From Lactobacillaceae bacterium (GTDB lineage: Bacteria; Bacillota; Bacilli; Lactobacillales; Lactobacillaceae), in the NCBI GenBank assembly GCA_031289615.1, contig JAITPD010000010.1, positions 53,569-117,568 on the forward strand: a stretch of 64,000 nt of DNA. Direction: 5' to 3'. This document shows positions 45,257 through 52,754 of the stretch, piece by piece. The position numbers and the translations under genes were made by a program. Under the pieces are notes generated by a model. It was given only the letters and a program-made list of their open reading frames with translations, was not told the origin of the DNA and made no database searches. Position 1 is the first letter of the stretch. Each line of letters opens with the position of its first letter.

Positions 45257-45290
45257 TAAAAAAAGATACTTAAGCCTATACTCAAGTATC
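45257..45290 (-). terminator. Terminator of the ADP-ribosylglycohydrolase-like gene
   Basis: Minus strand GATACTTGAG pairs with CTTAAGTATC followed by seven T residues, about 35 nt after the stop. Confidence 0.9.
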
Positions 45291-45326
45291 AGTAAAATTA
45301 TTTATTAAATTGGTGTTATTTTGTGA

Positions 45327-46232
45327 CTAAATTGTGAACTTACCACTTAAATCTGCATTATTTAACAAAATCGCTAATTTTTCCTGCATTTTAAAGGTGA
45401 CAATGTCCTCTGGATAATCGTGTTTTTGATAAACAACTGCAGCAACTGTTCCAATTAGTGGCAAAATTGCATGCGATTTTCCTGGAATTTCTAACGTCAA
45501 CTTCATTGCTGCATCATACGAATCCGTATTAAGCAAAACCCAACTAATTGCTTCAAGCGTGTTGACAATATAGCCCGTTGCAATAATTTCATCCATCGGC
45601 TTGTTCACAAAGTCTGGCGTGTTCAAGTTTTCATATTCAGGAAGAGCCTTCGCAAAAATTTCGTGCTCAGCATAATACTCATACGCTAGACCAACTGCGC
45701 GATCAAGAGCACTTTCCAATTCAAAACCGTCTAAAATTTGACCTATAAAAATGGCGTATAACCCGATTCCAACTAAGCCCCGCGGATTATTATGGGTCAA
45801 TCCAGCAATCTGGTGCAATGTCAGCATCGCAGTCTCATTATTTAAAAACTCCGAACCATACTGAGAATATAAATAAAGAACAACCGGCATCATGCGTGCA
45901 AGTGCTCCACTACCATTATCATCTTCTTCTACACCGCCAGAAGAAAAAGGGTCGTGCGTTTCAGCAAACTTTAAAACTGCAGCATTGGTCGTCTTTCCGA
46001 CTGTTTGAACTACGCCATCTGCCGTGTACTTCCCATCCGTATGCCACTTTTCAAATTCGCTCATTATTTCAATTAAATTATATCCATTTGACAAAGCCTT
46101 GATTGTTGCCAGCGCCAATGAACTATCACTTCCCCACACTTTTGTACCTTCAGTGTGATCCTGCTGTGACTTCAAATCGCCGTCCAGCAAACCAAGGGTG
46201 CTATTAACTAATGGATTATTTGGTAAGTCCAT
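45327..46232 (-). CDS. ADP-ribosylglycohydrolase-like protein with degenerate active site
   Basis: A 301-residue all-helical protein. The family outline is recognisable: N-terminal GLLDGDLKS, VWGSDSSLALATIKALSNG where active enzymes have TDDT-x-M-x-L, central THNNPRGLVGIGLY, and the C-terminal GYIVNTLEAISWVLLNTDSYDAAMKLTLEIPGKSHAILPLIGTVAAVVYQ. Active members carry a GDTDT-type metal site there; here residues 251-254 read GKSH. Both Mg-binding clusters are thus altered, so hydrolase activity is doubtful. ATG 46232 has GGAAGGGG upstream. Divergent from the DUF2507 gene; single-gene unit. Confidence 0.75.
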   Translation of the reverse strand: MDLPNNPLVNSTLGLLDGDLKSQQDHTEGTKVWGSDSSLALATIKALSNGYNLIEIMSEFEKWHTDGKYTADGVVQTVGKTTNAAVLKFAETHDPFSSGGVEEDDNGSGALARMMPVVLYLYSQYGSEFLNNETAMLTLHQIAGLTHNNPRGLVGIGLYAIFIGQILDGFELESALDRAVGLAYEYYAEHEIFAKALPEYENLNTPDFVNKPMDEIIATGYIVNTLEAISWVLLNTDSYDAAMKLTLEIPGKSHAILPLIGTVAAVVYQKHDYPEDIVTFKMQEKLAILLNNADLSGKFTI

Positions 46233-46324
46233 ATTTAATTCCCCTTCCTTTCCATTCAAAAATTGTAACATTTTTGCAACCTGTTTGGCAAATTAAGTTC
46301 ATTTCGTTATAATTAAATTATTGA

Positions 46325-46629
46325 GCGCGCTGTGCTAGTTGTGAAACACCTTTAGTCATTTTATTTAAAGCGTGATGATTTAAAAAAATGACTAAAGGTG
46401 TTTAATTGAAATATTGTGTTAGCTGCTCAGCGAAGCGATTCTGTCGTCGGATGATAGTGCCTGCCGAATCTGGATGAACCATAACACTAACACCATGACC
46501 CAACAGTTAGTGGGATTGGCGAATTATTTCGCCTTTCATTCAGATTCGTGTAGGCCCGTCCGAACGTAAAGAATCTTTAGCGAAGCTGATCTACCTAACA
46601 CAATATTACACAACTAACACACCACGTTA
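46325..46629. repeat. Palindromic element R4: short module A and variant module B2
   Basis: Left end GTGCTAGTTGTGAAACACC; short module A TGAAACACCTTTAGTCATTTT...AAATGACTAAAGGTGTTT; module B with the invariant GCGATTCTGTCGTCGGATGA and GTAAAGAATCTTTAGCGAAG, but a different centre (AACCATAACACTAACACC ... CAACAGTTAGTGGG) shared only with R6. Right end ACACAACTAACACACCACG. It fills the divergent gap between the ADP-ribosylglycohydrolase-like and DUF2507 genes. Confidence 0.85.
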
Positions 46630-46652
46630 GTTAAGATTACGAGGAGAAAGAA

Positions 46653-47066
46653 ATGGCTGAAGAAATCGGAAACGTTTTCCCTTTGACATTGCTAAGGGAT
46701 CGTTTACTGCCACATTTGTTTAAAGAAGACTTGTCAGAAATTACGTATTGGGCTGGAAAAGATCTGGCTCGTGAAATTGAACTCCACGGAATTAATGCGA
46801 TCATTGAATTTTTCGCTGATGCTGGTTTTGGTACATTGTCGATTCAAACTCAAAAGGCAACCATGCAAAAATGGACTTTAAGCGGAAAAATAATTACGAC
46901 ACGACTAACTGAAAGCGATAACCCCGATTTCAGCCTTGAAGCTGGGTTCATTGCTCAACAAACGCAACAACAGATTGGCTTTGGAGCAGAAGCGCAAATT
47001 GAAATTGGCAAAAATAATGTGAATTTCATTATCTTGACAGAAGCAGCTGGAATTCTGGCGGATTAA
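46653..47066 (+). CDS. DUF2507 (YslB-like) protein
   Basis: A 137-residue protein: FPLTLLRDRLLPHLFKEDLSEITYWAGKDLARE followed by a beta-rich half (SLEAGFIAQQTQQQIGFGAEAQIEI) matches the DUF2507/V4R-like fold of B. subtilis YslB. The family may bind small hydrophobic or metal ligands, but no function is established. GAGGAG lies 6 nt before ATG 46653. Own terminator downstream. Confidence 0.85.
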   Translation: MAEEIGNVFPLTLLRDRLLPHLFKEDLSEITYWAGKDLAREIELHGINAIIEFFADAGFGTLSIQTQKATMQKWTLSGKIITTRLTESDNPDFSLEAGFIAQQTQQQIGFGAEAQIEIGKNNVNFIILTEAAGILAD

Positions 47067-47076
47067 TTTCACAAAA

Positions 47077-47133
47077 TAAATAAGACCTCGGATTTACTCG
47101 CATGCAGTTGCGGTATCCCTGGCCTTATTTTTT
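47077..47133. terminator. Bidirectional terminator between DUF2507 gene and map
   Basis: AATAAGACCTCGGAT pairs with ATCCCTGGCCTTATT with T residues after it on plus and an A-rich lead on the other side, serving both convergent genes. Confidence 0.8.
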
Positions 47134-47137
47134 TAGC

Positions 47138-47923
47138 TTATAGTAAATATTTTGCGTCAAACTCAGGATCTTGGGATGTCAAAATCTTAGGACCATCATT
47201 TGTAATTGCAATCGTGTGCTCATATTGTGCAGACCAAGAACCATCACGCGTCGTAACCGTCCAACCATCTTCTTCAGATGTATCTACTTCCCATCCACCG
47301 ACGTTTACCATTGGTTCAATCGTAATCGTCATTCCTGGCTTCAGACGCAATCCACGTCCAGCAACACCATAATGTGGTACAGCCGGCTCCTCGTGCATCG
47401 TAGGACCAATTCCATGTCCAATATAATCACGGACATTACCAAAGCCATTTTCATCTTCGACAAACGCATTAATAGTCGCACCAATGTCACCTAAACGATT
47501 GCCTACTTGGGCCTGATCAATTCCTAGATACAGCGCCTTGTGAGTCACATCCATCAGACGTTGAATCTCTGGTGACACATTGCCAACTGCGTAACTCCAT
47601 GCAGAATCCGAATAAGCTCCATCAAGTTCAACAACTGTGTCAACCTTGACCAGATCGCCATCCTTCAAAAACAATGCCTTGCGTGGAAATGCATGTGCAA
47701 CCTCATCATTCACTGAAACTGTTGTCGCATATTCAAAGCCTTCAAAGCCAATCTGCGCTGCTCGTCCACCATGCGATTCAATATATTGACGGCTAAATGT
47801 TTCGATTTCCCAAGTTGAAATGCCTGGTTTAATAATATCGCGTAGCCCTTTGTGCATTCCAGCAATAATCGCTCCGGACTTTGCCATCGCTTCAATTTCA
47901 CGTTCTGATTTAAGCGTAATCAT
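47138..47923 (-). CDS. map: Methionine aminopeptidase, type I
   Basis: A 261-residue metalloprotease removing initiator Met. All five metal ligands are visible: VELDGAYSDSAW (two Asp), YIGHGIGPTMHEEP (His), ITIEPMVN (Glu) and SAQYEHTI (Glu). The track start adds 35 residues; ATG 47923 (MITLKSEREIEAM) has GGAGG 6 nt upstream and is the family start. Single gene, not in the usual secY-adk cluster. Confidence 0.96.
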   Translation of the reverse strand: MITLKSEREIEAMAKSGAIIAGMHKGLRDIIKPGISTWEIETFSRQYIESHGGRAAQIGFEGFEYATTVSVNDEVAHAFPRKALFLKDGDLVKVDTVVELDGAYSDSAWSYAVGNVSPEIQRLMDVTHKALYLGIDQAQVGNRLGDIGATINAFVEDENGFGNVRDYIGHGIGPTMHEEPAVPHYGVAGRGLRLKPGMTITIEPMVNVGGWEVDTSEEDGWTVTTRDGSWSAQYEHTIAITNDGPKILTSQDPEFDAKYLL

Positions 47924-48016
47924 TTCTTGCCTCCATTTGTGTTTCTCAACTATTATACCGCTATTTTGCTTTGATTTCGCTTTAATTGTGCTGATATTTA
48001 TCTTCCAACCACATAA

Positions 48017-48080
48017 ATGAAAAAGCACCTTGCCAAATTAAAACTGACCAAGGTGTTTCAGAACCAGTACTACGATTTAA
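48017..48080 (-). repeat. Mini-remnant R9 of module A acting as pnuC terminator
   Basis: Minus strand CGTAGTACTGGTTCTGAAACACCTTGG is the element end plus outer arm; AAACACCTTG then pairs with CAAGGTGCTT followed by TTTC, a usable rho-independent terminator for pnuC, whose stop lies at 48092. Confidence 0.7.
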
Positions 48081-48091
48081 TCGCTCTAGAA

Positions 48092-48814
48092 TTAGTTCGC
48101 GCCACCCTCATTGTCGGCTTCACCATTCGCCCAAACCTTTGTTGCATAGATGCTATTGAACAACAACGCCGCCTGCAGTGCAACCTGTGACAAATACACG
48201 CCAAGGTTTCCAATATGCGTATGCCCCGTCAAAATCTGAATCACCAAAATCAGCCAATAGACGATATTTGCCAGATTCACGATGATCCACAATGACCAAT
48301 TTTCGCGGTATTTCAAAATGTACAAAGCCTGCGCAATCAAGCTCACCACAAAGTTAATTGAGTCGAAATATGGCAACTGACCATGCAACATCGACAAGAC
48401 AATCCAGCCAATAATCCAAGCGACAAACGCACCGCCAAAAATCAAGCGCCGTTTCTGCTGGCTAAACGAATGCGTGGCCTCATCATTGCCCCACATAAAC
48501 CAGCCGATTGGTTGAGAAATCACATAGATAATGTCCATCGCAAACGAGCCATAAGCATGACTAATCCATGCAATATAGGTCATTGCTAAACATTGCACAA
48601 TTCCAAAAATAAACGAAATCTTGCGGCCCTTCATTCCATAAACCAAGCACAAGACACCAGTTAATCCACTAATCATTCCAATGAAAGAATCCGGCGCAAT
48701 CGCATATACTGCCACCTGCAAAATCAATAAAACCGAAACGTAGAAAATTTCAAATTTTTTCCAGTTAGTGAATAATTGTGACACTAACCAAGAATGCGCG
48801 TTTCCATGAGTCAT
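48092..48814 (-). CDS. pnuC: PnuC-family nicotinamide riboside transporter
   Basis: A 240-residue integral membrane protein with about seven helices. GLTGVLCLVYGMKGRKISFIFGIVQ, the ISQPIGWFMWG loop and ENWSLWIIVNLANIVYW are PnuC hallmarks (Trp-rich substrate path and WxxWxxxN). AAAGGAG precedes ATG 48814. It imports NAD precursors by facilitated diffusion, trapped by a kinase; no nadR-like kinase is in the window, while pncA is. Thiamin-type PnuT relatives exist, but no TPP riboswitch is seen upstream. Confidence 0.9.
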   Translation of the reverse strand: MTHGNAHSWLVSQLFTNWKKFEIFYVSVLLILQVAVYAIAPDSFIGMISGLTGVLCLVYGMKGRKISFIFGIVQCLAMTYIAWISHAYGSFAMDIIYVISQPIGWFMWGNDEATHSFSQQKRRLIFGGAFVAWIIGWIVLSMLHGQLPYFDSINFVVSLIAQALYILKYRENWSLWIIVNLANIVYWLILVIQILTGHTHIGNLGVYLSQVALQAALLFNSIYATKVWANGEADNEGGAN

Positions 48815-48954
48815 AATAATCTCCTTTAATTAAGCAAAATCGTGTGATACAACGTTAATTACGTCCTGACAATTTTGATTGCTCAATTAATATACCAAAA
48901 GATTAACTCATTTTGTGCTGTCGTGAAATAAATCTCAATCAAACCTTAATTTAT

Positions 48955-48991
48955 TAAAAAAGCAGGCATAAAAATAAATTTATGTCCACTT
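48955..48991 (-). terminator. Terminator of the EIIB-like gene
   Basis: Minus strand GGACATAAA pairs with TTTATGCC, ending GCTTTTTTA, about 25 nt after the stop codon. Confidence 0.7.
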
Positions 48992-49012
48992 TGAATTGCC
49001 ACTTCTAACGCT

Positions 49013-49321
49013 TTATTTCAACGCATCAATGGCCTGTTGCATGACCTTATCAGCAGACATCATTCCATACGACATCATCTCAATATCGACGACCGGAATT
49101 TTGTCGCCGTAAGCTTCTTCATACTTCTCGTGCATATATTTAACTTGTGGTGCAATCATAATCACAACAGGCTGCTTTTTAGTAATATTTTCACCAGCCT
49201 GCGCGTCCGCTAATCCAACCACGGTATATCCCAAATTATTTTCCTTGCTATATTGATCCATCTTATTTGATAACATGGTAATTGACATACCAGCCGCATC
49301 TACTAATAATATTTCTGCCAT
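49013..49321 (-). CDS. PTS EIIB-like (lactose/cellobiose class) protein with Asp for the phospho-Cys
   Basis: A 102-residue single EIIB domain. The fold signature is clear: ILLVDAAGMSITMLSNKM, VVIMIAPQVKYMHEKYEEAYGDKIPVVDIEMMSYGMM. Active members read ILLxCxAGMSTS; here residue 8, the phosphorylated Cys, is Asp (codon GAT), and the next Thr is Ile. It cannot take part in ordinary phosphotransfer. No EIIA or EIIC lies near. It may act as a regulatory binding protein, or be an eroding paralog; the intact frame and good ribosome site (CGGAG) argue for selection. Confidence 0.85.
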   Translation of the reverse strand: MAEILLVDAAGMSITMLSNKMDQYSKENNLGYTVVGLADAQAGENITKKQPVVIMIAPQVKYMHEKYEEAYGDKIPVVDIEMMSYGMMSADKVMQQAIDALK

Positions 49322-49412
49322 TTTAATTTTCTCCGTTCATGATAAGCGAAACTCTTTCAAAAGCATTATAGCGCACCTATTTAATTAACTGATAAATTTT
49401 GGTCAATCAGTC

Positions 49413-49460
49413 AAAAAAGCCGGAGCAATATTTGAATTAATATCAAATATTGTCCCAGCT
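49413..49460 (-). terminator. Strong rho-independent terminator between LCP and EIIB-like genes
   Basis: Minus strand AGCTGGGACAATATTTGA pairs with TCAAATATTGCTCCGGCT followed by TTTTTT. It is about 170 nt after the LCP stop, beyond the small palindromic element. Confidence 0.85.
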
Positions 49461-49474
49461 ACCCATGTTGCACA

Positions 49475-49638
49475 CAAAACCAGTACCTCATGCTCTTATT
49501 TAAACGCCTTGCGCACTTTTGAATCTCTCGACTCTAAGCTAAAAAAATTTGCCACGCTTTGCGTAACAAACTTTTTCAGCTTAGCTCTCTGATTCAATTT
49601 TTCACTGCGTTCAAAACCAGTGCTTCATGCTCTTATTT
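49475..49638. repeat. 109-bp palindromic element flanked by 28-bp direct repeats
   Basis: Near-identical copies of CAAAACCAGTRCYTCATGC plus TCTTATTT lie at 49475-49503 and 49612-49638. Between them is an imperfect palindrome: AACGC...TTGAATC and GATTCAA...GCGTT outer arms, AAGCT/AGCTT inner arms and a CGCTTTGCG tip. The right-hand copy overlaps the last codons and stop of the LCP gene, so the left copy duplicates that gene's 3' end. Together with the terminator this accounts for the 310-bp gap. Confidence 0.75.
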
Positions 49639-50595
49639 TAATTGATTTGAAATTTCTGTATGAACCCGCTTGATTTCAGTCTTTGAAATAATTTGATATG
49701 ACTGCCCATCAATCATTTGTCCGGTTCCTTCAACGTGATCGCTCACAATTGTATGCGCTGCCGAACGGTATCCAATCGCAAATTTTTGCATATCGCCAAA
49801 GGTAATGTCAGTTTGCACATTCTTAGCCAAGGCTGTCATCAACTTAGTGTTCGTCACATTGGCTGGCGTTGCTAATTTCTTCAACAAAGCTGCAATGACC
49901 AACCGTTGCCGATCCTGCCGACCATAGTCACCACGAGGATCATCATAACGCATCCGTGAAAATGCCAAAGCTTCCTTACCATCCATGTTGTACGCTTGCC
50001 CAGCTGTAAATGAATAGCCCTCATAATCAAACGTCAATGGTGAACTCACAGTTACGCTACCAACTTCATCAATCAACTTTTCCAAACCACCCATGTTAAT
50101 CAAAGCATAGTAATCAATTGGAATATCTAACAAGTTCTGCACAGTTTTAATCGAAGTTCCGGCAGATCCATAAGCATACGCCGCATTAATCTTGGCAGGA
50201 CTGTATTGTGGATAACCAGGAATATTTTGGATATACGTATCACGTGGAATACTTACCAACGTTGTCTTGTTATTCTTGGGATTGATCGTCGCAACAATCA
50301 TCGAATCAGTTCGTCCCTTATAAGTGCGATCAAGCTCACCAGTGTCGGTTCCAAGCAAAAGAATTGAAATCGGCTTCTTAGCACTTAGCAACGCATTAGT
50401 ATCACGCATTTTTTTAATGTTAGCTGACTTATAAGAATTTTTCAAAATTGAGTCAGTCTTAATGTATGCATATGCACCCAAACCGGCTACCAAAATAATT
50501 AGAGCGCCAAAAATTGACAGCACAACCTTCAGCCACGTTTTCATCTTTTTCTTAGGCTTTCCTACTTTACGGTCACTACGACTTTGCAATACCAT
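49633..50595 (-). CDS. LytR-CpsA-Psr (LCP) family cell-wall glycopolymer ligase
   Basis: A 320-residue membrane-anchored enzyme that attaches teichoic acid or capsular polymers to peptidoglycan. A cytoplasmic basic tail (DRKVGKPKKKMK) and one membrane helix (VVLSIFGALIILVAGLGAYAYI) precede the LCP domain: ISILLLGTDTGELDRTYKGRTDSMIVATINPKN, VSIPRDTYI, KINAAYAYGSAGTSIKTVQNLL, ALAFSRMRYDDPRGDYGRQDRQR. The pyrophosphate-binding Arg and Asp residues are kept. AAGGAG precedes ATG 50595. Single gene. Confidence 0.93.
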   Translation of the reverse strand: MVLQSRSDRKVGKPKKKMKTWLKVVLSIFGALIILVAGLGAYAYIKTDSILKNSYKSANIKKMRDTNALLSAKKPISILLLGTDTGELDRTYKGRTDSMIVATINPKNNKTTLVSIPRDTYIQNIPGYPQYSPAKINAAYAYGSAGTSIKTVQNLLDIPIDYYALINMGGLEKLIDEVGSVTVSSPLTFDYEGYSFTAGQAYNMDGKEALAFSRMRYDDPRGDYGRQDRQRLVIAALLKKLATPANVTNTKLMTALAKNVQTDITFGDMQKFAIGYRSAAHTIVSDHVEGTGQMIDGQSYQIISKTEIKRVHTEISNQLK

Positions 50596-50700
50596 GTTGA
50601 TCTGATCTCCTTGATTCTTTAATTTACCCTATCATACCTGATTTTGATATGATAAGCGAAAATTACCGAGAGGTTTTAACAAATTTAAATAGTTTAATGA

Positions 50701-50734
50701 GTGATCTTTTTTTCATTTACGAAAAAAACATCAC
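50701..50734. other. Hairpin between LCP gene and rbsB
   Basis: GTGATCTTTTTTTC pairs with GAAAAAAACATCAC over a 6-nt loop. No T-run follows on the minus strand, so it may act by stabilising the 3' end of the rbs transcript or as a weak terminator. Confidence 0.5.
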
Positions 50735-50812
50735 ATTTACGTAATGCTCTTTTAACTAAATTTTAAATTACCAAAATACACATAATGTTGCTATAAAGTA
50801 CTAAAATTCATA

Positions 50813-51772
50813 TCACTTATACTTGTCCGCAACCACTAACTTCAAAGGTGATTTAATATTAGGCACGACCTTCTGACCCTTAAAATGCTTAAACGCCGCT
50901 TGGACTGCCAAACGTCCCATTTCTTTTGGATCTTGCGCCACAGTTGCTGCCATTTCACCCTTTTTAACGGCTGCAATTCCATCGTCATTTCCATCAAAGC
51001 CAACAATCAGCACGTCTTGATTACCTTTCAAAGCTTGAACTGCACCAAGCGCCATCTCATCATTTTGTGAGAAGATTCCCTTAATATCAGGATGACCTTG
51101 AATAATATTTTCAGTCGTATTTAATCCTTGTGTGCGGTCAAAGTTGGCCGTTTGCTTGCTAACAATGTTCAAATGTCCCTTAACTGCATTGTCAAAGCCA
51201 GCTCCTCGCTCGCGAGTTGCCGAAGCGCCTGGTGTTCCTTGTAATTCTGCAATATTAGCACCTTCGCCTAATTTTTCAATCATAAACTTAGCCGCCATCT
51301 TACCTCCTTCGCGCGAATTTGAAGCGACTAATGTTAGAACTTTACCACCATCAGAAGAACGATCAACCGTGATGACTGGAATACTAGCTTCATTGGCAGC
51401 CTTGACCTCAGGCGTAATGGCTGAAGAGTCAACAGGATTGATTATGAGAACATCAACTTTCTTTTGAATCATATCTTCAACGTCGTTACTCTGTTTATTA
51501 GTACTATTTTGCCCGTCGAAAATTTGAATCTTTGCCCCTGCCTGATTCGCTACCTCACTCACTCCCTCCTTAACTGAAATAAAGAACGGATTATTTAAAG
51601 TAGAAAGTGAGACACCGATTTTTAATTGTGACGGTTTCTTATGAACTATCGTGTTTGAACCTTGATAAGGATTTGTGAGTGAAAATACAGCCTTACCAGA
51701 AACAATGAAGAAAATTCCGTAAACCAATACCAAGGCACCAACAACTATTCCAATTACTTTTTTAGTATTCAT
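50813..51772 (-). CDS. rbsB: Ribose-type ABC transporter substrate-binding protein
   Basis: A 319-residue LacI-fold binding protein: IGVSLSTLNNPFFISVKEGV, NPVDSSAITPEVKAANEASIPVITVDR, ELQGTPGASATRERGAGFDNAV, IFSQNDEMALGAVQAL and VIVGFDGNDDGIAAVKKGEMAATVAQDP match RbsB. The N-terminus is an uncleaved-looking membrane segment (VIGIVVGALVLVYGIFFIV) with no lipobox Cys, so it is probably tethered by that helix. AAAGGGG precedes ATG 51772. Last gene of rbsD-rbsA-rbsC-rbsB. Confidence 0.93.
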   Translation of the reverse strand: MNTKKVIGIVVGALVLVYGIFFIVSGKAVFSLTNPYQGSNTIVHKKPSQLKIGVSLSTLNNPFFISVKEGVSEVANQAGAKIQIFDGQNSTNKQSNDVEDMIQKKVDVLIINPVDSSAITPEVKAANEASIPVITVDRSSDGGKVLTLVASNSREGGKMAAKFMIEKLGEGANIAELQGTPGASATRERGAGFDNAVKGHLNIVSKQTANFDRTQGLNTTENIIQGHPDIKGIFSQNDEMALGAVQALKGNQDVLIVGFDGNDDGIAAVKKGEMAATVAQDPKEMGRLAVQAAFKHFKGQKVVPNIKSPLKLVVADKYK

Positions 51773-51784
51773 TTCTAAGCCCCT

Positions 51785-52754
51785 TTATTTTGATTGACGA
51801 CGATCCAAAAGCACCGCAATTACAATCACAATTCCTTTGACAATTTGTTGGTAAAAACTTGAAATTCCTAACAAGTTCATTCCGTTGTTTAAACTCCCAA
51901 TGATTAATGCACCAATTAAAGTTCCAAACAAACGTCCACGCCCACCAGCTAATGACGTTCCACCAAGCACAACTGCGGCAATGGCGTCCATTTCAAACCC
52001 GGTTCCTGCGTCTGGTTGGGCCGAACTAAGTCTAGAAATTAAAATCATTCCGGCCGCAGCGCTCATAATTCCTGAAATAACGTAAATCCAAGTTTTCGTC
52101 AAATTAACCTTAATACCTGAAACAAAGGCAGCACGCTCATTCCCTCCTAATGCATAGGTTTTTCGCCCAAACGCCATTTTATGCAACAAGAAGTAAAGCA
52201 CCGCAAATGCAATTACCATGATGATAATTGGCGTTGGAATCCCAAAGAAATATCCGCGACCAATAAATTGAAAAATAAAATTATCATTCATAACTTTTCC
52301 AGTAATAGGGTTACCGTTTGTAAAGACGTAGGTCGCTCCACGGAAAATCGTCATAGTTGCTAATGATGCAATAAAGGGTGCTGCGCCACCTTTAGTAATA
52401 ATCAAACCATTCACTGCGCCAAGAATACCACCAATTAAAATTCCTAAAAACATTGCAATCAATGTTGGTACACCCGACGTAATCATCGAAGCTGCAAAGG
52501 CAGAAGTTAGTGCCAAAATTGCTCCGACTGAAAGGTCAATTCCACCAGTTAAAATTAACAAACGTCATTCCAAAGGCAATTAACCCATTAATTGAAACTT
52601 GCCTAAAGAGATTCAATATATTATTTGGTTCTAAAAAGCTTGGGTTCATAACTGCAACGATGATCACCAATACTATCAATGCAAGAACCGGTCCAAGTCC
52701 GGCAATTTTACCAGTAACATTTGCCTTGAATCCTCGTGCTACACCATTATCCAT
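51785..52754 (-). pseudogene. rbsC: Ribose ABC transporter permease, frameshifted
   Basis: Two overlapping frames together make one RbsC. The N-terminal 66 residues (MDNGVARGFKANVTG ... SINGLIAFGMTFV) are in one frame (52754 downward) and the rest (LTGGIDLSVGAILAL ... IVIAVLLDRRQSK) in another. At about 52555-52562 the minus strand reads GTTAATTTTAACTGG where GTAATTTTAACTGG would keep the frame, i.e. one extra T. The start overlaps the rbsA stop by 8 nt. All else looks intact, so the event is recent, a sequencing error, or a rare recoded site. I treat it as a frameshifted gene. Confidence 0.88.
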
